A stretch of 64,000 nt of DNA from Neptunomonas concharum (GTDB taxonomy: Bacteria; Pseudomonadota; Gammaproteobacteria; Pseudomonadales; Balneatricaceae), in NCBI RefSeq assembly GCF_008630635.1, contig NZ_CP043869.1, positions 620,001-684,000 on the forward strand, written 5' to 3'. The notes beneath the pieces were generated by a model. The model saw only the letters and a program-made list of their open reading frames with translations. It had not been told where the DNA came from and made no database searches. The position numbers and the translations under genes are program-made. Below, piece after piece: positions 1 through 7,196 of the stretch (position 1 is the stretch's first letter; every line of letters begins with the position of its first letter).

Positions 1-45
1 TCTATAGTATCGGCCGTAGACTATATGGCTGTCACAGTGTAGTAG

Positions 46-65
46 TCGGGTAGCACGCTACCCGA
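46..65. repeat. Perfect inverted repeat upstream of csrA
   Basis: Nine-base arms (TCGGGTAGC and GCTACCCGA) separated by two bases form a near-perfect 20-bp palindrome, 43 bp before the csrA start. No T-run follows it, so it is not a typical intrinsic terminator. It could be an operator or a 5'-leader stem for csrA, or the end of the preceding transcription unit, which lies outside the window. The repeat is seen directly; its role is unknown. Confidence 0.5.
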
Positions 66-108
66 TAGGTAGTCGATAGTGTCTTAGGGAAGATTGGGAG
101 ATCTAAAT

Positions 109-297
109 ATGTTGATTTTAACACGCCGTGTTGGCGAGACGTTGATGGTTGGTGACGAAGTAACAGTTACCGTTTTGGGAGTAAAGGGCAATCAGGTTCG
201 TATCGGTGTAAACGCTCCGAAGGATGTTTCTGTTCATCGTGAAGAGATATATCAGCGTATACAGCGTGAGAAAAGCGACGAAGAGTCTAAAGATTGA
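109..297 (+). CDS. csrA: Carbon storage regulator CsrA
   Basis: This encodes a 62-residue RNA-binding global regulator. As a dimer, CsrA binds GGA motifs in mRNA leaders and controls carbon flux, motility and biofilm. The protein begins [18 protein letters not shown] and continues with the family's [15 protein letters not shown] core and the [10 protein letters not shown] helix, so it is full length and canonical. The ATG at 109 is chosen over an in-frame TTG at 94 because GGGAG lies 8 bases upstream and all family members start at MLIL. It sits directly before tRNA-Ser, as in Pseudomonas and Vibrio. The flagellar locus later in this window is a plausible target, but that is only inference. 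Confidence 0.97.
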   Translation: MLILTRRVGETLMVGDEVTVTVLGVKGNQVRIGVNAPKDVSVHREEIYQRIQREKSDEESKD

Positions 298-335
298 TTT
301 TTTTGAAAGTTTTTCTTTTCTTTTGAAAATCAGTC

Positions 336-350
336 TAGTATAGTTCGCGC
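336..350 (+). promoter_or_regulatory. Possible tRNA operon promoter (-10 and GC-rich discriminator)
   Basis: TAGTAT (336-341) is followed by a GC-rich stretch (TCGCGCCG) just before tRNA-Ser. That pattern is typical of stringently controlled stable-RNA promoters. No convincing -35 hexamer is visible at 17 bp spacing, so this is a weak call. Confidence 0.35.
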
Positions 351-358
351 CGTTGATT

Positions 359-448
359 GGTGAGATGGCCGAGTGGCTGAAGGCGCGCCCCTGCTAAGGG
401 CGTATAGGGGAAACTCTATCGAGGGTTCGAATCCCTCTCTCACCGCCA
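359..448 (+). tRNA. tRNA-Ser(GCT)
   Basis: This is a 90-nt class II tRNA starting GGTGAGATGG and ending in an encoded CCA. The anticodon loop CTGCTAA gives anticodon GCT at 393-395, closed by a CGCCC/GGGCG stem. The long variable arm (tatagggg aaa ctctatc) and the TTCGAATCC T-loop fit serine. It decodes AGC/AGU and leads the tRNA cluster downstream of csrA. Confidence 0.97.
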
Positions 449-451
449 TTT

Positions 452-528
452 GCGCCCGTAGCTCAGCTGGATAGAGTACCTGGCTACGAACCAGGCGGTC
501 GCACGTTCGAATCGTGCCGGGCGCACCA
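452..528 (+). tRNA. tRNA-Arg(ACG), copy 1
   Basis: A 77-nt cloverleaf with anticodon ACG at 486-488 (loop CTACGAA in a CCTGG/CCAGG stem), a TTCGAAT T-loop and encoded CCA. The discriminator base is A525. It starts only 3 nt after tRNA-Ser, so the two are surely co-transcribed. The anticodon A34 would be edited to inosine by TadA. Confidence 0.97.
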
Positions 529-566
529 TCAACAAGCAGTAAGGTAGTAATAAAAGTTAAAGTGCC

Positions 567-643
567 GCGCCCGTAGCTCAGCTGGATAGAGTACCTGGCT
601 ACGAACCAGGCGGTCGCACGTTCGAATCGTGCCGGGCGCACCA
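567..643 (+). tRNA. tRNA-Arg(ACG), copy 2
   Basis: This is identical over the 77 nt to copy 1, including discriminator A640 and encoded CCA. It is separated from copy 1 by a 38-bp AT-rich spacer. Tandem duplication of the gene is evident. Confidence 0.97.
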
Positions 644-661
644 TCTCTTTAACGGTTATTA

Positions 662-738
662 GCGCCCGTAGCTCAGCTGGATAGAGTACCTGGCTACGAA
701 CCAGGCGGTCGCACGTTCGAATCGTGCCGGGCGCGCCA
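662..738 (+). tRNA. tRNA-Arg(ACG), copy 3
   Basis: This third tandem copy has the same sequence as copies 1 and 2 except for the discriminator base, which is G735 instead of A. The anticodon is ACG and CCA is encoded. Arginyl-tRNA synthetases of gammaproteobacteria generally tolerate A or G at position 73, so it is probably functional. Confidence 0.96.
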
Positions 739-799
739 CCTTACAAAAAGCATAAGTTATCAACTTTGCTTCCCTCACAATAAACTCAAAGTCCTCCTC

Positions 800-2257
800 A
801 TGAAATTTATCGTTAAGCTGTTTCCTGAAATTACTATCAAAAGTCGTCCTGTTCGTCGCCGTTTTATCCAGCGACTACAAAACAATCTTCAAATTGTACT
901 GAAAAGGATTAGTGACGATATCAAAGTCAGTGGCTTTTGGGATAAGGTCGAAGTGGTATTGCCGCAAGAGTCTTTGCAGTACCGTGATGAACTGTGTGAA
1001 ACGATGGCGCGAGTTCCGGGGATAGCGCACTTTATTGAAGTGGCTGAGTATCCGCTGGTTAGCTTTCAGGATGTCTTTGAAAAAACACTACCGCTTTATG
1101 CCTCTCGTCTGAAAGATAAAACGTTTAAAGTACGAGTAAAGCGAAAAGGTAAACACGATTTCACGTCCATCGATCTTGAGCGATATGTAGGAGGAGGGTT
1201 GCTAGAGCACTCTGATTCCGCTGGTGTTGACGTGCGAAAGCCTGATGAATATGTCGATATCGAAGTTGACCAAGATACGTTTTATGTTGTTGAGCGTTTA
1301 CATAAAGGCCAAGGAGGGTATCCGTTAGGCTCGCAAGAGGCGGTGCTCTCCCTTATTTCGGGTGGCTTTGATTCGGTGGTTGCTTCCTATATGACCATGC
1401 GCAGAGGCTCAAAAACACACTTCCTTTTCTTTAATCTGGGAGGAAAGGCGCATGAGATTGGTGTGAAACAAGTTGCGTTACATTTGTGGCAGCAGTATGG
1501 CGCTTCTGCTCGTGTGAAGTTTATTACAGTGCCTTTTGATGAGGTTGTTGGTGATATTTTGCAGAATGTTCATCACTCTCATATGGGGGTTGTTTTAAAG
1601 CGCCAGATGATGCGTGCTGCAGAAAAAGTGGCTGATTTAATGAAAATCGATGCCATCGTAACAGGTGAAAGTATTGCTCAGGTATCTAGCCAGACTATCC
1701 CGAACCTAACCTTGATTGATCAATCTACAAACAAGCTTGTTTTGCGCCCATTAATTACTATGGATAAGCAAGATATCGTTGATATCACAAAGAAATTAGG
1801 ATGTTTTGATATCGTCAAAACAATTCCGGAATATTGTGGTGTCATTTCCGATAAGCCGACGACACGTGCTCGTATCGAAAGGGTGTTAGAAGAAGAGCAG
1901 GGGCTTGATGACCATATACTCGATAATGTGATTGCCAAAGCTGAAGTATTGATCATCGATGAGATTGTAGAGAACTTAAACGTTCAGACTGAGATCGAAG
2001 CGTTAAGTAAAGTCTCGGATAATCAAGTGATTGTCGATGTACGCTCTCCCGTCGAGCAGGAAAAGAAACCGCTTAATATGCCAGGGTGTGAGGTGGTTTG
2101 CGTGCCTTTCTATGAGCTTGAAAGTGCGGTAGGCGCTTGGGACCAAGGGAAAGAGTACCTTTTATACTGTGATAAGGGTGTTATGAGCGTGTTACATGCT
2201 CAAAATCTACAGGACAAAGGATATTCTAATATCAAGGTATACCGTCCCTTAGTATAA
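800..2257 (+). CDS. thiI: tRNA 4-thiouridine synthetase / thiamine sulfurtransferase ThiI
   Basis: This is a 485-residue enzyme that adenylates U8 of tRNA and transfers sulfur to make 4-thiouridine. It also supplies sulfur for the thiamine thiazole. An N-terminal ferredoxin-like/THUMP region is followed by the PP-loop SGGFDS at residues 187-192. A C-terminal rhodanese domain carries the persulfide Cys in LLYCDKGVMS (about C457), and C346 in IPEYCGV is the likely disulfide partner. Length and domain order match the E. coli-type long ThiI. No strong Shine-Dalgarno is visible before the ATG, but the N-terminus MKFIVKLFPEI is family-typical. Confidence 0.96.
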   Translation: MKFIVKLFPEITIKSRPVRRRFIQRLQNNLQIVLKRISDDIKVSGFWDKVEVVLPQESLQYRDELCETMARVPGIAHFIEVAEYPLVSFQDVFEKTLPLYASRLKDKTFKVRVKRKGKHDFTSIDLERYVGGGLLEHSDSAGVDVRKPDEYVDIEVDQDTFYVVERLHKGQGGYPLGSQEAVLSLISGGFDSVVASYMTMRRGSKTHFLFFNLGGKAHEIGVKQVALHLWQQYGASARVKFITVPFDEVVGDILQNVHHSHMGVVLKRQMMRAAEKVADLMKIDAIVTGESIAQVSSQTIPNLTLIDQSTNKLVLRPLITMDKQDIVDITKKLGCFDIVKTIPEYCGVISDKPTTRARIERVLEEEQGLDDHILDNVIAKAEVLIIDEIVENLNVQTEIEALSKVSDNQVIVDVRSPVEQEKKPLNMPGCEVVCVPFYELESAVGAWDQGKEYLLYCDKGVMSVLHAQNLQDKGYSNIKVYRPLV

Positions 2258-2372
2258 CTTTATTGGGCTTTGTGGAATTTTTTATTCTAACTATATGATT
2301 TATAGATCTATTTGGCTGATGATGCTAATGGCTTAAACAGGCTGCTTTTTGATCTATAACAGTAAGGCAAAG

Positions 2373-2401
2373 TTGCTACAGAATCGCTTTTAATGTTTAA
2401 T
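2373..2401 (+). promoter_or_regulatory. Candidate sigma-70 promoter for oadGAB
   Basis: TTGCTA (2373-2378) and TTTAAT (2396-2401) are separated by 17 bp, about 105 bp before oadG. This is the best-spaced pair in the 248-bp gap after thiI. No terminator was seen after thiI, so some read-through is possible. Confidence 0.4.
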
Positions 2402-2505
2402 GCCAGTGTTGCAGACTTGGATGTTACTGTTGCCGATTTTCTCAAAAAACGGGCGGCCATCTAAGGAAAAGCAATATTTCTATCAACAACTAGGAGCAGC
2501 CACAG

Positions 2506-2745
2506 ATGGAAAATCTGATATCAGAAGGCCTTTCCCTCATGGTCTATGGTATGGGCTTTGTTTTTGTGTTCCTCACCTTGCTGGTTTTTGTAACGAACTT
2601 TATGTCAAAGCTTGTTGTAAAGTTTGAACCAGCGCCTCAGCCAAAAGCTGCGCCACAGCGAGTCGCGACAGCTGCTGTAGCACAAGGTGGTAACGATGAA
2701 TTAGTTGCTGTTATGTCAGCGGCTGTTCACAAATATCGTTCATAA
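2506..2745 (+). CDS. oadG: Oxaloacetate decarboxylase gamma subunit
   Basis: This is a 79-residue small membrane subunit of the Na+-pumping oxaloacetate decarboxylase. A single transmembrane helix (about residues 10-30) is followed by a Pro/Ala-rich linker (PAPQPKAAPQ) and a short cytoplasmic tail. In the family, OadG anchors OadA to the membrane-bound OadB and helps bind the catalytic metal. TAGGAGC lies upstream of the ATG at a good distance. An overlapping ORF from 2400 in another frame is not used. It is first in the oadGAB operon. Confidence 0.92.
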   Translation: MENLISEGLSLMVYGMGFVFVFLTLLVFVTNFMSKLVVKFEPAPQPKAAPQRVATAAVAQGGNDELVAVMSAAVHKYRS

Positions 2746-2803
2746 GAAACGATAAGTAACTACAAAATTTCGTGCACTATTATCGACAGAAGGCCTTTTA
2801 CCC

Positions 2804-4588
2804 ATGTCCGATGCAAAGAAACCGCTAGGAATTACTGACGTAGTTCTGCGAGATGCTCATCAGTCTCTTTTTGCCACCCGTATGCGTATCGATGATATGC
2901 TACCGATTGCAGAAAAATTAGACAAAGTAGGCTACTGGTCCCTAGAAAGCTGGGGCGGAGCTACATTTGACTCTTGTATTCGTTATATTGGCGAAGATCC
3001 TTGGGATCGTATCCGTGAATTAAAAGCGGCAATGCCTAACACGCGTCAACAAATGCTATTACGCGGCCAGAACCTTTTGGGTTATCGCCATTATGCTGAT
3101 GACGTTGTGAATAAGTTTGTTGAGCGTGCTGCTAAAAACGGTGTTGATGTTTTCCGTATCTTTGATGCGATGAATGATCCCCGTAACCTAGAAACTGCCA
3201 TCAAAGCAGTTAAGGCAACTGGAAAGCATGCCCAAGGAACAATCTCTTTTACGAAGAGTGTTGTTCATACCACAGATATGTGGGTTGAATACGCGAAAAC
3301 CTTGGAAGATATGGGTGCTGAATCTATCGCTATTAAGGATATGTCGGGTATTCTGACGCCTTACGATGCATTCGACTTGGTATCTCGTCTGAAAGCGCAA
3401 ACGGATTTAGAAGTGCAGCTTCATGCTCATGCGACTTCTGGCCTGTCTGATATGACAATTCTGAAAGCTGTAGAAGCCGGTATTGATCGTGTTGATACGG
3501 CAATCTCCTCTATGTCTATGACCTATGGGCATACGGCAACTGAATCTGTTGTTGCAGCTTTACAAGGTACAGATCGTGATACCGGTCTGGATCTGGAACA
3601 GCTGGAAGAGATCGCAGCTTACTTCCGCGAAGTGCGTAAGAAGTATGCAAAATTTGAAGGCTCTCTGCGCGGTACTGACTCCCGTATCCTAATTGCTCAG
3701 GTACCTGGCGGTATGTTGACCAATATGGAAAGTCAGCTTCGCGAGCAGAATGCATCCGATAAGTTTGATGACGTATTAGCTGAAATCCCACGTGTTCGTG
3801 AAGATTTAGGTTGGATACCTCTAGTAACGCCAACTTCCCAGATCGTAGGCACTCAGGCTGTTATTAACGTTTTGATGGGTGAGCGTTACAAGACGATTTC
3901 GAAAGAAGTTCAGGGTGTCTTGAAAGGTGAATATGGCGCTGCACCTGCTCCTTATAATGCGGAGTTACAGGCTCGTGTGCTAGACGGTGGTGAGGCGATT
4001 ACATGTCGCCCGGCCGATTTGCTAGACCCTGAAGTTGAGAAATTAACCACTGAATTGCGTAATTTAGCAACAGAGAAGGGTATCTCTCTCGTTGGTGGTG
4101 AAAATGAAATCGACGATGTACTGACGTACGCGCTATTCCCTCAAATTGGTTTGAAATTCCTCGAAAATCGCGGCAACCCAGACGCGTTTGAACCTGCACC
4201 TACACTGGAGGATGCGAAAGCTATGGCTGCACCTAAGAAAACTGGACCAGAAGTTTATACAATCACTGTAAATGGTCAGAATTATGTTGTTCAAGTAGCA
4301 GAAGGCGGAGATATCTCTGCTGTTGCTGCTGCACCGGCTGCTGCCGCTGCGCCTGTTGCTGCACCTGTAGGTCAAGGGGAACCTGTCCCTGCGCCTTTGG
4401 CTGGTAATATCTGGAAAGTTCAGGTATCTGTTGGTCAGGCTATTCAGGAAGGTGATGTTCTGGTTATTCTGGAAGCGATGAAGATGGAAACTGAGGTACG
4501 TGCAGCTCGTGCAGGTACCGTAACTTCTGTTGACGTGAAAGAAGGTGACGCTGTTCAGGTAGGCGATTCGCTGCTATCTCTAGCGTAA
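2804..4588 (+). CDS. oadA: Oxaloacetate decarboxylase alpha subunit (biotin carboxyltransferase)
   Basis: This 594-residue protein transfers the carboxyl group of oxaloacetate to biotin. The N-terminal carboxyltransferase TIM barrel opens with [26 protein letters not shown] conserved middle region follows, then an Ala/Pro-rich linker and the C-terminal biotinyl domain. The biotin-acceptor motif is EAMKMETEV, with the lysine at about residue 560. The domain order is that of Klebsiella and Vibrio OadA. It lies between oadG and oadB and acts with them to turn decarboxylation into Na+ export. Confidence 0.96.
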   Translation: MSDAKKPLGITDVVLRDAHQSLFATRMRIDDMLPIAEKLDKVGYWSLESWGGATFDSCIRYIGEDPWDRIRELKAAMPNTRQQMLLRGQNLLGYRHYADDVVNKFVERAAKNGVDVFRIFDAMNDPRNLETAIKAVKATGKHAQGTISFTKSVVHTTDMWVEYAKTLEDMGAESIAIKDMSGILTPYDAFDLVSRLKAQTDLEVQLHAHATSGLSDMTILKAVEAGIDRVDTAISSMSMTYGHTATESVVAALQGTDRDTGLDLEQLEEIAAYFREVRKKYAKFEGSLRGTDSRILIAQVPGGMLTNMESQLREQNASDKFDDVLAEIPRVREDLGWIPLVTPTSQIVGTQAVINVLMGERYKTISKEVQGVLKGEYGAAPAPYNAELQARVLDGGEAITCRPADLLDPEVEKLTTELRNLATEKGISLVGGENEIDDVLTYALFPQIGLKFLENRGNPDAFEPAPTLEDAKAMAAPKKTGPEVYTITVNGQNYVVQVAEGGDISAVAAAPAAAAAPVAAPVGQGEPVPAPLAGNIWKVQVSVGQAIQEGDVLVILEAMKMETEVRAARAGTVTSVDVKEGDAVQVGDSLLSLA

Positions 4589-4601
4589 GAGGTCAATTTG
4601 A

Positions 4602-5903
4602 ATGGAAAAGCTTCTAGATCTTTGGTTCGCCTCAGGCTTATATAACATATCGCCTGGGCAGTTTGTGATGATCCTTGTGGGTCTGCTGCTGCTATTTTTG
4701 GCTATCCGTAAGAATTTTGAACCGCTGTTGCTGGTGCCGATTGGGTTTGGCGGTATTATGGCAAATATTCCGGAAGCGGGTATGGCATTCTCAGCTGTAG
4801 AGAATGCTATACACTTTGCTAAACCGGAAGTGTTGTCGGCTTTGGCGTCCGTGCTTGGAACATCTGGCGCAGACCCTCATGAATTGGTTCATGCTTATCA
4901 TGTATCCAACGCATCAACTCATGCCGCTGCTTCTTTAGTTGCTAATGATGCGGGTTACAACAACGGTATGTTGTATAACTTCTATACTGTAGCTATTGCT
5001 TCAGGCGCTGCGCCTCTGCTCATTTTCATGGGCGTAGGGGCTATGACGGACTTCGGGCCGCTGTTAGCTAATCCTAAGACATTGTTTTTAGGTGCGGCTG
5101 CACAGTTTGGCATCTTTGCAACCGTCTTAGGTGCCGTTGCTCTAACCACACTAGGCATCATGGACTTCAGTATCCAAGACGCTGCAGCGATTGGTATTAT
5201 CGGTGGTGCGGACGGCCCTACAGCTATTTATGTTGCAAGCATGCTGGCACCTCAGTTATTAGGTGCGATTGCTGTAGCGGCATACTCCTACATGGCGTTG
5301 GTTCCGTTGATTCAGCCTCCTATTATGCGAGCGTTGACCACTGAGTCTGAACGTAAGATCAAAATGGTGCAGTTACGCCATATCTCAAAGACAGAGAAAA
5401 TTCTTTTCCCTATCTCTTTGATGATTTTGGTCGCGTTGTTGCTTCCTGATGCAGCCCCTCTACTGGGTATGTTCTGCTTTGGTAACCTGATGCGTGAATG
5501 TGGAGTGGTTGATCGTTTAAGCGATACCGCTCAGAATGCATTGATCAACATCGTTACTATCTTCTTGGGTCTATCGGTTGGATCAAAACTATCCGCTGAT
5601 AAGTTCTTAGATGTACAGACGCTTGGTATTCTAGTACTAGGTATTGTTGCATTTGGTATTGGTACAGCGATGGGTGTACTGATGGCTAAGCTAATGAACA
5701 AATTAGCGGGCGGCAACTCGATTAATCCGTTGATCGGTTCTGCGGGTGTATCTGCGGTACCTATGGCGGCACGTGTTTCTAACAAGCTAGGTTTGGAAGC
5801 GAACTCCCAGAACTTCTTGTTGATGCACGCGATGGGGCCCAACGTTGCCGGTGTTATCGGTTCAGCTGTGGCCGCAGGCGTAATGATCAAGTTTGTTGGC
5901 TAA
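4602..5903 (+). CDS. oadB: Oxaloacetate decarboxylase beta subunit, Na+ pump
   Basis: This 433-residue polytopic inner-membrane protein decarboxylates carboxybiotin and couples the step to Na+ export. Family-typical segments are [19 protein letters not shown] (the conserved aspartate that binds Na+) and, near the C-terminus, [19 protein letters not shown]. It starts 13 nt after oadA and ends the operon at the terminator at 5923-5954. Together with oadGA this makes a complete pump. Confidence 0.96.
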   Translation: MEKLLDLWFASGLYNISPGQFVMILVGLLLLFLAIRKNFEPLLLVPIGFGGIMANIPEAGMAFSAVENAIHFAKPEVLSALASVLGTSGADPHELVHAYHVSNASTHAAASLVANDAGYNNGMLYNFYTVAIASGAAPLLIFMGVGAMTDFGPLLANPKTLFLGAAAQFGIFATVLGAVALTTLGIMDFSIQDAAAIGIIGGADGPTAIYVASMLAPQLLGAIAVAAYSYMALVPLIQPPIMRALTTESERKIKMVQLRHISKTEKILFPISLMILVALLLPDAAPLLGMFCFGNLMRECGVVDRLSDTAQNALINIVTIFLGLSVGSKLSADKFLDVQTLGILVLGIVAFGIGTAMGVLMAKLMNKLAGGNSINPLIGSAGVSAVPMAARVSNKLGLEANSQNFLLMHAMGPNVAGVIGSAVAAGVMIKFVG

Positions 5904-5922
5904 CTAGCAAATACAAACCAAT

Positions 5923-5954
5923 AAAAAAGGCTGCTCAATGAGCGGCCTTTTTTT
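5923..5954 (+). terminator. Intrinsic terminator of oadGAB
   Basis: The hairpin AAAAGGC-T-GCTC / GAGC-G-GCCTTTT with loop AAT is followed by a run of T. It begins 20 bp after the oadB stop, and the convergent deacetylase gene ends at 5972. Confidence 0.92.
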
Positions 5955-5971
5955 TCGATAAAATTACTGTT

Positions 5972-6895
5972 TCAGTAGCCTGCTAGTGTTTCGATATGAG
6001 CTTCTACACTAAACGCTAATGAGACTGGGTTATATCCTCCTTCTAACACGGAAACGATACGCCCTTGGGAGTAAACCCTTGCTACATCCATTAATAATTT
6101 TGTTACCCAGCGGTAGTCATCTTCATTCAGGTTTATATCTGCCATTGGGTCTTCATGGTGAGCATCAAATCCTGCAGAGATAAAGAGCATATCAGGCTTA
6201 TGGTTCTGCAAGGCTGGTAGCCAATTGGTTTCAACCATGTTTCTGAAAAAGGCACTTTCACTATAAGCTGGCATAGGGCAGTTAATAATGTTAGGCCGCT
6301 TGATATCGGTATAGCGCTCAGGATAATAAGGGTGTTGGAAGGTAGAGCAAACCATAACTTCAGGTATATCTTTAAAGATATCTACCGTTCCATTGCAGTG
6401 ATGAACGTCGAAGTCAACAATGGCAACGCGGTTGATATCAGGGTGCTGCAAGGCCTGCATTGCACCAATGGCGACGTTGTTAAAAAAGCAAAAGCCCATA
6501 GGAGCATTATGCTCGGCATGATGCCCTGGTGGTCGTACTGCGCAAAAAGCATTATTGGTCTTACCGGCGAGCACTCGATTCGTTGCGAGAATCGCCGACC
6601 CTGCCGCTAAACTTGCCGCATGGAGTGAATCTGGGCAAAGCGCGGTATCTTCATCGGTATAGACGACCCCTTCGGAAGGAAGCTTCATTTCTAAGCGCTT
6701 CTGGTGAAGGGAAGCATGAGCCATAGCAATCTGCTCAGGCGTCACATGAACTGATTCCAACTTTTCAAGTTGTTGAATCAGCCCGGTGCGCTCAAGGACT
6801 TTTCGAATTGCTAATAAACGTATTGGGCTTTCAGGATGTTCCGGGCCCATATTGTGAAGTCCACAATCATCATGGGTGATAAAAGTTGTAGCCAT
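5972..6895 (-). CDS. Histone deacetylase / acetylpolyamine amidohydrolase family protein
   Basis: This is a 307-residue Zn-dependent deacetylase of the arginase/deacetylase fold. Visible family motifs are RPPGHHAEHNAPMGFCFFNN (catalytic His pair), IVDFDVHHCNGT (Zn-binding Asp and His) and SAGFDAHHEDP (second Zn Asp). A C-terminal EGGYNP motif carries the catalytic region loop. The ATG at 6895 is chosen because AAAGGG precedes it; an in-frame TTG at 6907 lies upstream. The substrate is unknown: bacterial members act on acetylpolyamines, acetylated lysines or acetoin-related substrates. It stands alone, convergent with oadB, with its own promoter and operator-like palindrome. Confidence 0.9.
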   Translation of the reverse strand: MATTFITHDDCGLHNMGPEHPESPIRLLAIRKVLERTGLIQQLEKLESVHVTPEQIAMAHASLHQKRLEMKLPSEGVVYTDEDTALCPDSLHAASLAAGSAILATNRVLAGKTNNAFCAVRPPGHHAEHNAPMGFCFFNNVAIGAMQALQHPDINRVAIVDFDVHHCNGTVDIFKDIPEVMVCSTFQHPYYPERYTDIKRPNIINCPMPAYSESAFFRNMVETNWLPALQNHKPDMLFISAGFDAHHEDPMADINLNEDDYRWVTKLLMDVARVYSQGRIVSVLEGGYNPVSLAFSVEAHIETLAGY

Positions 6896-6912
6896 AATCC
6901 CTTTCAACTCTG

Positions 6913-6941
6913 ATTATATTTTTTCTCCAGTGTACTGGAAA
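6913..6941 (-). promoter_or_regulatory. Promoter of the deacetylase gene with a palindrome in the spacer
   Basis: On the minus strand, a perfect TATAAT -10 (6918-6913) sits 17 bp from a poor -35 (TTTCCA, 6941-6936). The inverted repeat TCCAGT-GT-ACTGGA (6926-6939) fills the spacer and overlaps the -35, a classical repressor-operator position. The predicted start of transcription is about 10 nt before the ATG. The protein that would bind is unknown. Confidence 0.55.
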
Positions 6942-6997
6942 ATACACGATAGAACTGCTTAGTCGAAGGTCTAAGTAGGGTAAAGAGTTCATTTTGC

Positions 6998-7038
6998 TTG
7001 ATCTGAATCATGGTGAGATCTTCCCGGAAAGATAGTAT
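6998..7038 (+). promoter_or_regulatory. FNR/ANR-type box with class II spaced -10
   Basis: TTGAT-CTGA-ATCAT (6998-7011) matches the FNR/ANR consensus TTGAT-N4-ATCAA at 9 of 10 fixed positions. A TAGTAT -10 (7033-7038) is positioned so that the box centre falls at about -41 of a start near 7045, as in class II FNR promoters. The downstream product is either a very short RNA ending at 7099 or, by read-through, the receiver-TPR gene. Confidence 0.55.
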
Positions 7039-7044
7039 GACCTG

Positions 7045-7099
7045 ACAGCATAGAACTGTATTAAACACCGCGCGTTCACCCTCGCCGGTGTTTTTTTTT
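7045..7099 (+). ncRNA. Candidate short ANR-controlled RNA or attenuated leader
   Basis: The segment runs from the predicted start (about 7045) to the orphan terminator and contains no ORF. It would give a roughly 55-nt RNA that is mostly terminator hairpin, with loop TTCACCCT. The ACCCT in the loop is anti-Shine-Dalgarno-like. This may instead be a leader that attenuates the gene at 7197. No expression evidence is available. Confidence 0.35.
7063..7099 (+). terminator. Orphan intrinsic terminator between divergent genes
   Basis: The stem AAACACCG(C)GCG / CGC-CGGTGTTT closes the loop TTCACCCT and is followed by nine T (7091-7099, part of which pairs). It faces right but no annotated gene ends before it: the left neighbour is on the minus strand. 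It therefore implies a short plus-strand transcript starting in 6908-7062. Confidence 0.85.
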
Positions 7100-7196
7100 A
7101 CCTAGTTGTTTCCTATGAAGATTGCTTCCCCCGTCGCCCAATGACTTTTATACTGAGTACTCTATTACGTTTTTCCTCATAAGGGCTTCACGCTGA

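Noticed and set aside
330-644. A 104-codon minus-strand ORF running across the tRNA genes
   Set aside because: It is antisense to tRNA-Ser and two tRNA-Arg genes, and its repeated residues simply mirror the tRNA repeats. This is a well-known type of false gene.
452-738. Regularly repeated 77-base units that could look like a repeat array
   Set aside because: They are three tandem tRNA-Arg(ACG) genes with complete cloverleaves, not CRISPR or satellite repeats.
2400-2627. 75-codon plus-strand ORF overlapping oadG
   Set aside because: It overlaps the well-supported oadG in another frame, has no ribosome site and no recognisable features.
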